Shown here: piece after piece, positions 50,562 through 59,853 of the stretch | Layout of the letters: every line of letters starts with the position of its first letter | Position numbering within the stretch: position 1 is the first letter of the stretch | Source: Microcoleus sp. FACHB-68 | GTDB taxonomy: Bacteria > Cyanobacteriota > Cyanobacteriia > Cyanobacteriales > Oscillatoriaceae | DNA: 64,000 bases | Reading direction: 5' to 3' | Assembly: GCF_014695715.1 (NCBI RefSeq) | Contig: NZ_JACJOT010000001.1 | Span: 349,993 to 413,992 of the forward strand | Program-made: the position numbers and the translations under genes | Notes under the pieces: model-generated | Database searches by the model: none | The model's input: the letters and a program-made list of their open reading frames with translations, nothing else | What the model was told of the DNA's origin: nothing

Positions 50562-51743
50562 ATGAGCCTCGCCCCTTTCGATCTCCTCGCCCTCACTTGC
50601 AACTCGTTGCGCGGCAACCCCTTGCGTTCCGCCCTGACAACGCTGGGAGTGTTCATGGGAGTAGCTGCTGTCAGCGCCACACTTCAAGTAGGCAGCATTA
50701 GCAAAGCAGTGATCCAACAGCAACTTGCAGAACGCGATGCGCCTCAAGTTGGGGTTGTCCCCCAGTGGAACCCTGCCTCCCGGCAGCGTATCAATCTGAA
50801 GTTGGAAGATATGGAATTTTTACGCCAGCGAATCATGGGTTTGCAGGCGATCAGTGCGACAGAGTGGGCCGGTTCTTCTAAAACGGTGTTTCAGGGAGAG
50901 GAAGCAACGCCTTCTATGCAGGCGGTTTCTCAAGACTACTTGCTCACATCAGGCCGGCAATTAGTCGCAGGCCGGTTTTTCAATCCTGCGGATTTTGCCA
51001 GCTACCGTCCTGTGGTAGTGATTGATGAATTTCTGGTAGAAAAACTGTTTCAAGGTGAAGATCCGGTCAATCAACGTATCTATGCTGATAGCCGGCCTTA
51101 TATTGTCGTGGGGGTAGTGCCAACCAAGGTGAGCGAGGATGAACCGACGGGACAACTGCTGATGCCGATGTCGGTTTACAGCGCCCTGACGGGTAGCCGC
51201 GATATTGGAGTCATTCGGCTACGCCCTTACAATATGGAAGACTTGGCCGATATGGAAGAACAAGCCAAGAAGCTCATGGAACAGCGTTTTCCAGGCCAGA
51301 AGTTTTGGACTTTTAACAATGTTGATGACATTATAGAGCAGCAAAAAACCCTGGAATTGGTTTCCCAGGCGCTGCTAGCAGTTGGGGCGATTTCGTTGCT
51401 GGTTGGGGGCGTTGGAATTGCTAATATTAGTATCGCAGCGGTGATGGAGCGCACCCCAGAAATCGGTTTGAGGCGAGCAATTGGGGCAACTCAGCAAGAT
51501 ATTATGTTGCAGTTTATTCTAGAGGCAGCGATTTTAAGTTTAGTCGGGGGAATTGTAGCAATTGTAACAGTACACGGGTTAACCGTTGTGGTGGCTGAGA
51601 CGTTTACACTGCCTTACGAATTTGAAACCGGCACCGCAGCTTTAGCATTAGGATCAGCACTGTTAGTCGGAGTCGGCGCAGGATTTATGCCGGCTATCCG
51701 CGCCAGCCGGCTCGATCCCGTTAAAGCATTACGTTCTGAGTAA
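50562..51743 (+). CDS. MacB/FtsX-type ABC transporter permease (DevC-like)
   Basis: 393-aa inner-membrane subunit. Its first helix (TLGVFMGVAAVSATLQVG) lies after NSLRGNPLRSALT, the usual start. A large periplasmic MacB_PCD domain (about 45-265) carries VVIDEFLVEKLFQGEDPVNQ. The FtsX domain with three C-terminal helices contains ISLLVGGVGIANISIAAVMERTPEIGLRRAIGA, the coupling motif of the family, and ends IRASRLDPVKALRSE. MacB proteins often include the ATPase in the same chain; this one lacks it, so a separate ATPase is needed, and none is found nearby. Confidence 0.95.
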   Translation: MSLAPFDLLALTCNSLRGNPLRSALTTLGVFMGVAAVSATLQVGSISKAVIQQQLAERDAPQVGVVPQWNPASRQRINLKLEDMEFLRQRIMGLQAISATEWAGSSKTVFQGEEATPSMQAVSQDYLLTSGRQLVAGRFFNPADFASYRPVVVIDEFLVEKLFQGEDPVNQRIYADSRPYIVVGVVPTKVSEDEPTGQLLMPMSVYSALTGSRDIGVIRLRPYNMEDLADMEEQAKKLMEQRFPGQKFWTFNNVDDIIEQQKTLELVSQALLAVGAISLLVGGVGIANISIAAVMERTPEIGLRRAIGATQQDIMLQFILEAAILSLVGGIVAIVTVHGLTVVVAETFTLPYEFETGTAALALGSALLVGVGAGFMPAIRASRLDPVKALRSE

Positions 51744-51841
51744 AAATCAGCCATAAATTTAAAAAATACCCAATAAAAATACAAACTAAATCACCTCAAC
51801 CCTTAACCCATCTGCGGGTAAAAAAAAACACTCTTGCGCTT

Positions 51842-53821
51842 ATGTATCAACCCCCGCATCCTACCTCCAACGAGCCAGATCCCAAACAGCGTTCATTTCC
51901 CTTCACTCCAGACAGAATGTTTCGCATTCTCACACTCGTGAGTTCTACTGTGGGCTGGGTTTGTATTCTAGCTTTTGCACTTAAACCTTTTTTAACTGTC
52001 AAAGCGACTGCTAAAGGTAAATTAGTTGAGCCGGCAACCTCTGCAAAGATTAACCCTGTTCAAGTTAAAAACAATCAGCGGTTAATATCTTCTCAAATCT
52101 CAACTCAAAATAATCCTCCACTTCCTAACGTTCACCAGAAGCAACCAATTGCTCTACCTGCGTCGGCACTTCAACCTTCAAATTATCAAAATTTTGCATT
52201 AAAAACAGGTAAGAATAATTCTTTAAGTCAGATAAAAAAATTTGGATGGAAAAAGCCGATTAATACTTTAGCCTCTGTAAATCGTTCTCAATCCCTGAAT
52301 TTCCCTGCAAAAATTTCCACCCAATTTCAGCAGTCTCCCTTGCCAACATTTAGCTCCATTTCACCGACAAATAATTTGGAAAGTAAAAAAAGAGCGGATT
52401 TACAGACTGAAACGAAACAAGAACCGGCACAACAACCATCCGTTACAGACGGGCAGGGGATTCTTTTAACGGTTTCTGATATTGTAATTTTGGCTTTGCA
52501 GAATAATCGAGATATTAAAAACGCTTATTTAGAAAGAATTGTACAAAGACAAGATTTAGTTGTTGAAGAAGATAAGTTTGTCCCGAACTTTACCCCCACA
52601 ATTTCCATCGCATTAGATCGTCAAAGGGTGGGTGCCGGCACAAGCAAATCAGGCGGTTTGGATGTGGGGGCAACGGTTTCTGTTACCCTTCCTGCCGGTG
52701 GAAACTTGAGTTTTGGCTGGAATGGCACGGGACGCGCTTTAACAGCGAATAACTTTGATAATGATTTCAATGATGGCGGCAGACTTGGGCAAAATCTCCA
52801 GCTCAATTTTAATCAACCGCTTTTAAGGGGATTTGGCGTTGAAGTTAACCGAGCTTCTATAGATATTGCTCGTTTGAATGAACAAGCTAATATTTTATTT
52901 TTAAAAGCAACATTGATCGATATTATAACCGATGCTATTTTAGCTTACAGAAGCTTACTACAAGCTCAGGAGCGCGTTAAAATCGAAAGAGTTTCTCTAG
53001 AAATTGCTCAACAGCAATTGGAAAACTTACAGGTATTAATTAATGCCGGCAGAGTTGCGCCAGTGGATATTTTTCCCAGTGAGACAAATGTTGCCAGCCG
53101 ACAAGTCAGTTTATTAGCTGCTGAGAATGATCGTGATGGCGCAAGATTGGCACTGATTCAAATTCTCGACATTGAGCGAAATACCAATATTTTAGCAGCC
53201 GAACCTTCTTCGTTACCTGCAACACCGCCGGATGTAAAAAATTTAAACCAACTTGCTTTTACCAACAATCCCAGTTTTTTACGCTCAGCACTTGCTGTAG
53301 ATATCTCTAAATTTGTGCTTTTAGTCGCAGAAAATGATCGAAAGTGGAATTTAGATTTTAATGCAACCTATGGCAATGTCGCAAATACAGGAGTCGATAA
53401 AACAACAGACGTGAGAGCCGGCTTGACTTTCAGCCGAGAATTTGGCGATTTAACAGTCGAACAAAGGTATCAGCGAAGTCGAGTTAACCGGCTTCAAGCT
53501 GAAAATAACTTGAATGATGTAAGAGAAAGTTTAGAAATTCAAGTAACGGATAGAGTCAGAGATGTTAACTTGAAGCTCAAACAAGTGGAACTTGCCCAAC
53601 GCGCTAGAGAGTTATCTGAAAAGCAACTGAGTATAGAACAAGAAAAGCTGAAATTCGGAAGATCAAATATTATTAATATTGTCAATTTTCAAAATGATTT
53701 AGCGCAAGCAAGAAATGCAGAGTTAGCCGCTAAAATTGATTATTTAAATGCCCTGACTTTGCTTGAGCAAACGGTTGGGATTACTTTAGATGCTTGGAAT
53801 ATTACAGTTGAGTCAAAATGA
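51842..53821 (+). CDS. TolC family outer-membrane channel protein
   Basis: 659-aa outer-membrane efflux protein. A short N-terminal membrane segment (MFRILTLVSSTVGWVCILAFAL), possibly an uncleaved signal, precedes a low-complexity Ser/Gln/Asn/Lys stretch to about residue 205. The OEP core shows LTVSDIVILALQNNRDIKNAYLERIVQRQDLV, the repeated helix pattern LEIAQQQLENLQVLINAGRVAPVDIFPSETNVASRQV, and LSEKQLSIEQEKLKFGRSNIINIVNFQNDLAQARN. This matches the HgdD-like cyanobacterial TolC group. It completes the envelope-spanning machine with the two upstream genes. The stop overlaps the opposing small gene by nine bases. Confidence 0.92.
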   Translation: MYQPPHPTSNEPDPKQRSFPFTPDRMFRILTLVSSTVGWVCILAFALKPFLTVKATAKGKLVEPATSAKINPVQVKNNQRLISSQISTQNNPPLPNVHQKQPIALPASALQPSNYQNFALKTGKNNSLSQIKKFGWKKPINTLASVNRSQSLNFPAKISTQFQQSPLPTFSSISPTNNLESKKRADLQTETKQEPAQQPSVTDGQGILLTVSDIVILALQNNRDIKNAYLERIVQRQDLVVEEDKFVPNFTPTISIALDRQRVGAGTSKSGGLDVGATVSVTLPAGGNLSFGWNGTGRALTANNFDNDFNDGGRLGQNLQLNFNQPLLRGFGVEVNRASIDIARLNEQANILFLKATLIDIITDAILAYRSLLQAQERVKIERVSLEIAQQQLENLQVLINAGRVAPVDIFPSETNVASRQVSLLAAENDRDGARLALIQILDIERNTNILAAEPSSLPATPPDVKNLNQLAFTNNPSFLRSALAVDISKFVLLVAENDRKWNLDFNATYGNVANTGVDKTTDVRAGLTFSREFGDLTVEQRYQRSRVNRLQAENNLNDVRESLEIQVTDRVRDVNLKLKQVELAQRARELSEKQLSIEQEKLKFGRSNIINIVNFQNDLAQARNAELAAKIDYLNALTLLEQTVGITLDAWNITVESK

Positions 53822-54064
53822 AAAATTAGTCAATTTGCCTGAATCCGATTTTTTTACCTCAGATAAACACAAATGAGTTAAGCGCTGGTGTAATAAGCTA
53901 AAATGATTAATGCGATAAACTCTCACAACTTCTTGCTGGAGAATATCTACATCCCACACCACCAGCGCCCCCGCCGCAAACACAGGTGCCCCTTTTAAAA
54001 ACTTTCCTCCAGCCGGTTTCCCTGTGTAAAATGCGGCAATAGAAGCGCCCAGTTTAAAACTCAT
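53813..54064 (-). CDS. Small protein paired with ArsA-like gene
   Basis: 83-aa protein starting at the ATG at 54064; an upstream GTG at 54076 is possible. The sequence SFKLGASIAAFYTGKPAGGKFLKGAPVFAAGALVVWDVDILQQEVVRVYRINHFSLLHQRL reads like a small beta-barrel, perhaps SH3- or KOW-like, but I do not know the family. It lies 20 bases behind the ArsA-type gene on the same strand, so both are likely one transcript. It overlaps the end of the opposing TolC gene by nine bases. Its reality is supported by the conserved-looking VxVYRI pattern and the operon position, not by a known domain. Confidence 0.6.
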   Translation of the reverse strand: MSFKLGASIAAFYTGKPAGGKFLKGAPVFAAGALVVWDVDILQQEVVRVYRINHFSLLHQRLTHLCLSEVKKSDSGKLTNFSF

Positions 54065-54084
54065 ACACCCTTTCACTTCGCCGG

Positions 54085-55272
54085 CTAAACCTTTGCCACC
54101 TCAGTAAAGCGAATCTTGAGATAATCATCTTCCATTTTGGCACCGGCAGGCTGCAGGGCAGCCAATGCTTGCGGCAGCACTAAATTGCGCCGGTGGTTGC
54201 CAATTCGGATATTTAATTCATCCCCCGTCTTATTCAGTTGAACTTGATCTTTAGGAATTCCAGGCAAGTAAAGCTCTAAGCTGTATTGATTATTCTCTTG
54301 TACCACTCTCAGGGTGGTTTCTTTGTAGTAAACCTGAGTCGGATCTTCATCCGCATACAGCGTTTCTTTCAGGCGATCTAAGGCAGCTAAGCCGCACATT
54401 TCTTCGGAATAAAGGGGAACTTCTTTAACCGGCAGCGGGTGAAAATTCTCGTGAATTTCGTGCCGGTATTGCTGCTGGTTTTCTTTCCAGCGCTGAAAGA
54501 AAGGATCGGTTACAGATTCAGGAATAATCCGGTTTGCTACGACTAAATCTGTGCCGACGTTATAAAGACTTAAATAGGCATGAGCACGAAGTGACTCTTT
54601 AATCACCATTTTCTCTGGATTGGTGACTAAGCGCACAGATGTTTGAGTATTATCTGTGAGAACTTTTTCTAGTGCTTCAATTTGTTCATAAAACTCATAA
54701 GGCGCATCCATCACCTCTCTGTCAGGCAGGGAAAAACCGGCAAGAGGTTTAAAAAACGGTTCAACCAAAGGGCGCAGCACAACTGACATTTGTTGCAGTG
54801 GGCGATAAAACCGGCGCATATACCAGCCGCTGACTTCCGGTAAACTCAGCAATCTCAATGCTGTGCCGGTGGGTGCTGAGTCAATGATCAGCACATCAAA
54901 TTCACCCTCGTCGTAATGACGCTTCATCCGGACTAGGCCAAAAATCTCATCCATGCCCGGTAAAATGGCCAACTCTTCAGCCTGGACGCCATCAAGTCCT
55001 CGCGCTTGCAGAACTTGGGTGATGTAACGCTTCACCGCACCCCAATTGCTTTCTAACTCCATCAGCGCATCGAGTTCTGCCCCCCACAAGTTGGGGCGCA
55101 CCAGTTGCGGCTCGTGGCCCAGTTCTAGGTCAAAACTGTCTGCCAAGGAGTGAGCAGGATCGGTACTCAGCACAAGGGTTCTATAGCCGAGTTCAGCACA
55201 ACGCAAGCCTGTAGCCGCTGCTACGGAGGTTTTGCCTACGCCTCCTTTGCCGGTCATCAATATTACGCGCAT
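54085..55272 (-). CDS. ArsA/Get3-family ATPase with C-terminal Hsp20-like domain
   Basis: 395-aa P-loop ATPase. The deviant Walker A GKGGVGKT is at 8-15, followed by switch [15 protein letters not shown] and switch [21 protein letters not shown] hydrophobic helix region ([13 protein letters not shown]) resembles the substrate-binding part of Get3. After about residue 310 the chain continues as a beta-rich domain ([59 protein letters not shown]) of the ArsA_HSP20 type. No ars genes lie near, so arsenic export is unlikely. A chaperone role for membrane proteins is more likely but not shown. Confidence 0.93.
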   Translation of the reverse strand: MRVILMTGKGGVGKTSVAAATGLRCAELGYRTLVLSTDPAHSLADSFDLELGHEPQLVRPNLWGAELDALMELESNWGAVKRYITQVLQARGLDGVQAEELAILPGMDEIFGLVRMKRHYDEGEFDVLIIDSAPTGTALRLLSLPEVSGWYMRRFYRPLQQMSVVLRPLVEPFFKPLAGFSLPDREVMDAPYEFYEQIEALEKVLTDNTQTSVRLVTNPEKMVIKESLRAHAYLSLYNVGTDLVVANRIIPESVTDPFFQRWKENQQQYRHEIHENFHPLPVKEVPLYSEEMCGLAALDRLKETLYADEDPTQVYYKETTLRVVQENNQYSLELYLPGIPKDQVQLNKTGDELNIRIGNHRRNLVLPQALAALQPAGAKMEDDYLKIRFTEVAKV

Positions 55273-55288
55273 GAATCGTTTAACCCCG

Positions 55289-55544
55289 CCTGAGAATTAT
55301 TTACATTTATTTAATTTAGCGGGTTTTCGCCGGCAACAGGTCTGGCTGAAGGGTGATTTCAATCCCTGTTAGGCATTTAGGAATTTTGCGTTCCTCGGTG
55401 CCGGTGGATGCGGCATCACTCCTCCATTTTCCATCTGCACTCGCAATTTGTTGAGTGATTAACCCCTCAATTCACAGATCCCAGTCAAATTACTCCTGAG
55501 AAGTTTTTACATTAATTAACCTTAGCGGATTTTCCTGGCCACAA
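55289..55544. repeat. Imperfect direct repeat flanking the arsA-DUF2358 spacer
   Basis: 55289-55336 and 55495-55544 resemble each other: both start CCTGAGAA, continue with TTACATT and an A/T stretch, and then have TAGCGG(G/A)TTTTC. The second copy includes the stop and last codons of the DUF2358 gene. The first lies just upstream of the arsA-type start. Confidence 0.55.
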
Positions 55545-55907
55545 CTGCTTTACAACATCAAGGCGCGAACAGTTCCAATAATCAATGTGAGAAATAATCA
55601 ATTCTTCAGCGTTGAGTTTTAACTCACTCTTACCGGGAATGGCGATCCGGGGTTTCCAGGGAACCGGCGCGTTAAAGCTAAGTGTCCAGCGGGTTTCAAT
55701 CGTGTCACCGGCACGCTGCATATCGTGCACATCCATTTGGGTATCAATAAACCAAGTCTTGATAAAACCGATCATCAGCCGGTAGCGTTCCACACCACGG
55801 AACTCGTTAAGCGGATCTTTAAAGTAAACATTTTTATCATAAATACTGTAAGTTTGGTCAAGGGGAAATCTTTGATAGTCTTGCTGAAGAATCTCGATAA
55901 TGTCCAC
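55512..55907 (-). CDS. DUF2358 family protein (second copy)
   Basis: 131-aa protein with the typical family opening MDIIEILQQDYQRFPLDQTYSIYDKNVYFKDPLNEFRG, followed by the aromatic/basic helix YRLMIGFIKTWF and WTLSFNAPVPWKPRIAIPG. The end HIDYWNCSRLDVVKQLWP matches the copy at 26744-27190 (HIDTWDREP). The two copies are clearly paralogues but not recent duplicates. The fold is probably NTF2/SnoaL-like. The start ATG at 55907 is preceded by GGAGGA, which fixes it. It lies upstream of the ArsA-type gene on the same strand, separated by about 240 bases. Confidence 0.9.
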   Translation of the reverse strand: MDIIEILQQDYQRFPLDQTYSIYDKNVYFKDPLNEFRGVERYRLMIGFIKTWFIDTQMDVHDMQRAGDTIETRWTLSFNAPVPWKPRIAIPGKSELKLNAEELIISHIDYWNCSRLDVVKQLWPGKSAKVN

Positions 55908-56144
55908 AGTTAACGTTTCCTCCTTAATCTTGTTGAGCGCAAAGCTTGCTGATCAGCAAATCAGCTTTTAATTAACCGTTATAGGATTTTCAGGCTCAGA
56001 CCACATTTTCGAGCTTGCCCCTGATTATATGGCAACGGTGAGTTGCCCTGCAGTCTGCGCTCCACCGGCATAAAGTATTGAGATTTTAGATTTCCCGCTA
56101 ATTTCTGTAAACTCATTACATCACTGAAGGTGCGATTCGCAAAT

Positions 56145-56720
56145 ATGCCTAAACGTGTAATCATTCAACCGCTCCTCAACGCAACTGAACTCGAAACGCG
56201 ATACCGCCAAGCTAAAGATCCCGTCGAACGCAGTCATTATCAAATTGTGTGGCTGTTGGCTTCTGGAAAAACGACCCAAGAAGTCGCGCAGGTAACGGGT
56301 TATAGCTTGGATTGGATTCGCAAAATTGTTCGCCGCTACAACCAACTTGGGCCAGAAGGACTCGGAGATCGCCGGCACGAAAATCCGGGTGGCGAACCGT
56401 TGCTGTCTGAGGATCAGCAAGCTCAATTGTGGCAAGCTTTGCATGGGCCGGCCCCTGATGGTGGGTTATGGAATAGCCGGAAAGTGGCCGAGTGGATCTC
56501 CACTCAAATAGACCGACCTGTAGCAATGCAAAGGGGGTGGGATTACCTGCAACAAATGGGTTTCCGCTTGCACACTTCTCGTAATCTATCTGAGATCGCA
56601 GTGTCCTCGTCTGCCTTAGAATCTGAGACGGTGCCCCAGGAACGCAGAAAAAAAACAGGTGCCGGTCGGGTATCGCTCACATCAGAATCATCCGGGGGCG
56701 ATGGTGAGACTGCCGGCTAA
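56145..56720 (+). CDS. IS630-like winged helix-turn-helix protein without transposase core
   Basis: 191-aa protein (ATG at 56145). Residues about 20-120 correspond to the paired helix-turn-helix region of IS630-family transposases: SHYQIVWLLASGKTTQEVAQVTGYSLDWIRKIVRRYNQLGPEGLGDRRHENPGG, then LLSEDQQAQLWQAL and a winged part with VAEWI, RGWDYLQQMGFRL. The DDE catalytic half is missing; the rest is a Ser/Glu/Arg-rich tail. No inverted repeats were seen around it. It is either a remnant that kept an open frame or a domesticated DNA-binding protein. The intact frame favours the latter. Confidence 0.75.
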   Translation: MPKRVIIQPLLNATELETRYRQAKDPVERSHYQIVWLLASGKTTQEVAQVTGYSLDWIRKIVRRYNQLGPEGLGDRRHENPGGEPLLSEDQQAQLWQALHGPAPDGGLWNSRKVAEWISTQIDRPVAMQRGWDYLQQMGFRLHTSRNLSEIAVSSSALESETVPQERRKKTGAGRVSLTSESSGGDGETAG

Positions 56721-57101
56721 AGCTCAACGTCAAATCGGCGGTAGGCCGGCTACCGCCCGGAGTGAGGAAAATAAAATGATTAAACGGATGCTATCCGAAC
56801 AGATTTTGCTGTGAATTTGCATTATTTTCAACAATAAAAAGTTTGGTTGAGGAAATTGCTATTAGTTGAAAATCCAAGCTTCTAAACTATCAAAACCTAA
56901 ACAAGCGACTCGCCCATCATTCTAAAACATCCAAAATCGAGAAAGCGTCCCTAGCTATGGCTGGTATTGTACAAAAGAACAATGGGAAAAAAAGTTAAAG
57001 AATAGAGGGATTTAAAAATTGTTTGAGTAAGATTATGCAAACTCAAAGACAATATGGGTGCCGGCTAAATTTGGAACCTTAGCGAGTAACAATTAAGAAA
57101 G
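56721..57101. other. Intergenic region with a strong hairpin
   Basis: GGCGGTAG (56737-56744) pairs exactly with CTACCGCC (56750-56757), a likely end of the HTH transcript although no T tract follows. The remaining 340 bases are AT-rich without a gene. Confidence 0.5.
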
Positions 57102-57488
57102 ATGAATCAGTTGAGAAAATCCTTAACATTAGCAGCAGGGCTTTCATTGGCTGTGATGGGTTTGGGGACGGGTGCTGTAGCCGGTCAAAACGGCAGTCCA
57201 GAGCCGGTTTTAATTGCGGACTACTGTGCGAATGTCACAACCCAAACTACCCCTCTAGCGGTTCGAGAGGGGCCGGGGGTAGTTTACCCGGTGATCGGCA
57301 GCATCCCCAAAGGCGCAAAAGTCCGGGTGGCGAGAAGAAACAGCGCCCCAATTAATACAGAGGCTTGGCACTGGTTGTATATTACGAGGGCGGAATTACC
57401 CAATGGTGAGCAGCAATTAGCAGGTTGGGTATCCTCCAAATTTATTGGAGCCGGTTTTAATTGCCAGGGTTTTGGCGGAGCAAGTTGA
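57102..57488 (+). CDS. Secreted bacterial SH3-domain protein
   Basis: 128-aa protein with a clear Sec signal peptide (basic KSLTL, hydrophobic AAGLSLAVMGLGTGAVAGQ). The mature part is one SH3b domain with TTPLAVREGPGVVYPVIGSIPKGAKVRVARR, the family's LNVRxGPxxxYxVIGxLxxGxxV pattern, and the ending WLYITRAELPNGEQQLAGWVSSKFI. Such domains bind peptidoglycan or stay in the periplasm. Cysteines at the start and end of the mature chain (YCANV and FNCQGF) may form a disulphide. It stands alone and is followed by a strong terminator. Confidence 0.88.
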   Translation: MNQLRKSLTLAAGLSLAVMGLGTGAVAGQNGSPEPVLIADYCANVTTQTTPLAVREGPGVVYPVIGSIPKGAKVRVARRNSAPINTEAWHWLYITRAELPNGEQQLAGWVSSKFIGAGFNCQGFGGAS

Positions 57489-57551
57489 AGTTAACTCTGC
57501 TCAAATTTGCTAAAGGTGAAGTTTTTTAATTCACTTTTATTTGGAAAAACT

Positions 57552-57593
57552 AAAGCATCACATTTGACAACAAGCGTGATGCTTTTTATTTTT
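57552..57593 (+). terminator. Rho-independent terminator after the SH3 gene
   Basis: AAAGCATCAC (57552-57561) pairs exactly with GTGATGCTTT (57576-57585) around a 14-base loop and is followed by a T-rich run (TTTTTATTTTT). Confidence 0.9.
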
Positions 57594-57681
57594 ACCGGCT
57601 TACAAGAATATCTCATACCAAAACAGACTCTTTCACTTACTATCAAGAGCCGGTTTAAAACTCAGCCCTCAGCACTCACTC

Positions 57682-59211
57682 TCACTGCATTCGGTCAATT
57701 GTGCGATATTGAATTGCTTCAGCTACATGGGGAGTTTGCAAGTTCTCATCCCCCGCCAAATCTGCAATTGTTCTTGCCACTTTCAGGATGCGGTCAGTTG
57801 CCCGCGCCGAAAGACCTAACTTACGAATTGCGCCTTCTAATAAATTCCGGCTAGCATCTTCTAGCTGACACCACCGGCGCAAATGCTGTGACTGCATTTC
57901 GGCATTGCAACCCACCGTTCGGTCTTCTTTAAAGCGATCACGGGTGCGTTCCCGTGCTGCCCTCACCCGATCTCGCACTGGCGCAGATTCCTCACCTGTG
58001 GGTTGGCGCGTAATTTCTTCAGGTTTGAGCCGGTTGACCGCCACTTGCAAGTCAATGCGATCCATCAAAGGCCCAGAAAGCTTTGCCCAGTATTGCTCTC
58101 GGTGCCGGGGCGTACACGTACAAGCCTGAATTGAATCGCCAAAATAGCCGCACGGGCAGGGATTTGTACTGGCAACTAAGGTAAATTGCGCGGGAAAACT
58201 CACAGATTGCCGTGTACGCGAGATTGTAACGTAACCATCTTCTAATGGCTGGCGCAGAAATTCCAAAACATCGCGTTTAAACTCGGTTAACTCATCGAGA
58301 AATAAGATCCCCCGGTGGGCGAGAGAGATTTCTCCAGGTCTTGGGAAACTGCCGCCGCCGACGAGGGAAGGGCCAGAGGCGGAGTGGTGGGGGCTGCGGA
58401 AGGGGCGATCGCTGACGAGGGAACCTCTATTTTTTAAAAGACCGGCAACTGAATGAATTTGCGTGACTTCCAGGGCTTCCTGAAACGATAGCGGCGGCAA
58501 AATTCCTGGCAACCGTCGTGCCAGCATCGTTTTACCGCTTCCCGGTGGCCCGACAAAGATGAGATTGTGACCACCGGCAGCGGCAATTTCCAAGGCGCGG
58601 CGGGCGTGGACTTGACCTTTAACATCCTTTAAGTCAGGGCCGGCAAATTGCGCTGTCGCTAATTCTTTTAACCCATCCAGTTTCACCGGCACGTAGCGTT
58701 CTGGATTATTGAGCAAGTCTGCCACTTCAGCCAGATGCTTGCACCCGTAGACCGATATCCCTTGCACCACCGCCGCTTCCTGGGCGTTTGCCGCCGGCAC
58801 AACCAAGCCGGTGATCCCTAGCCTTTGGGCAGCCGCTGCAATGGGCAACACGCCGGCAACGGGACGCAAACTGCCATCCAGGGAAACTTCCCCCAAAAAT
58901 AAATAATCTCCCAATAACTCGGCACTAATTTGCTCAGAAGCGGCTAAAATCCCCACACTAATCGGTAGATCAAAGATTGGCCCTTCTTTTCGTAAATCTG
59001 CCGGTGTTAAATTAATCACAATTCGCCGCATTGGAAAGGCATAGCCGGCATTTTTCAGCGCCGCCTTGACTCTTTCTTTCGACTCTTGCACTGCAGTATC
59101 TGGCAGCCCCACCACCACAATTCCCGGCAAGCCACCCGACACATCAACTTCTACGCCTACTTTAACGGCGTCGATGCCAACCAGCGATGCACTCCAAACT
59201 CTCGCAAGCAC
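57682..59211 (-). CDS. comM: YifB/ComM family Mg-chelatase-like AAA ATPase
   Basis: 509-aa AAA+ protein. The N-terminal ChlI-like domain shows VEVDVSGGLPGIVVVGLPDTAVQESKERVKAALKN and FPMRRIVINLTPADLRKEGP. The AAA core has Walker A FVGPPGSGKTMLARRLPGILPP, Walker B GILFLDELTEF and the sensor-type FTLVASTNPCPCGYFGD with a Cys pair. The C-terminal Mg_chelatase_C domain contains LSARATDRILKVARTIADLAG. In naturally competent bacteria ComM is a hexameric helicase that speeds branch migration of incoming DNA. Several filamentous cyanobacteria are competent, so that role is plausible. It is monocistronic. Confidence 0.96.
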   Translation of the reverse strand: MLARVWSASLVGIDAVKVGVEVDVSGGLPGIVVVGLPDTAVQESKERVKAALKNAGYAFPMRRIVINLTPADLRKEGPIFDLPISVGILAASEQISAELLGDYLFLGEVSLDGSLRPVAGVLPIAAAAQRLGITGLVVPAANAQEAAVVQGISVYGCKHLAEVADLLNNPERYVPVKLDGLKELATAQFAGPDLKDVKGQVHARRALEIAAAGGHNLIFVGPPGSGKTMLARRLPGILPPLSFQEALEVTQIHSVAGLLKNRGSLVSDRPFRSPHHSASGPSLVGGGSFPRPGEISLAHRGILFLDELTEFKRDVLEFLRQPLEDGYVTISRTRQSVSFPAQFTLVASTNPCPCGYFGDSIQACTCTPRHREQYWAKLSGPLMDRIDLQVAVNRLKPEEITRQPTGEESAPVRDRVRAARERTRDRFKEDRTVGCNAEMQSQHLRRWCQLEDASRNLLEGAIRKLGLSARATDRILKVARTIADLAGDENLQTPHVAEAIQYRTIDRMQ

Positions 59212-59426
59212 TTTAATCTTCCTGAAATTGCTAAAAATTATCGTTCTGGAATTTGTATTTTTTAAAAAAGCTCACAAATCATTTATCACGAGCTAGGCAA
59301 CCACCAGCATTCATAATAACGCTATCATTCTCTACCCACTCCCTCACAACTGAGCAAAATCTTCGCAATCTTTATTAACAAAAAGTAGTTTACTCAAATG
59401 CCTTACGCCCTTAGGATGGCATATAG

Positions 59427-59798
<372 letters not shown>

Positions 59799-59809
59799 AT
59801 GACTTGGGA

Positions 59810-59851
59810 ATGATAGATTTTAGATCCCCAAAGTTATTTAAAATCTATCAT
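59810..59851. terminator. Bidirectional hairpin between hinT and chemoreceptor genes
   Basis: A perfect 13-base stem is formed by 59810-59822 (ATGATAGATTTTA) and 59839-59851 (TAAAATCTATCAT) with a 16-base loop. It sits between converging genes and uses a heptad-like GATTTTA sequence similar to that in the ATP synthase operon. Confidence 0.75.
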
Positions 59852-59853
59852 CC

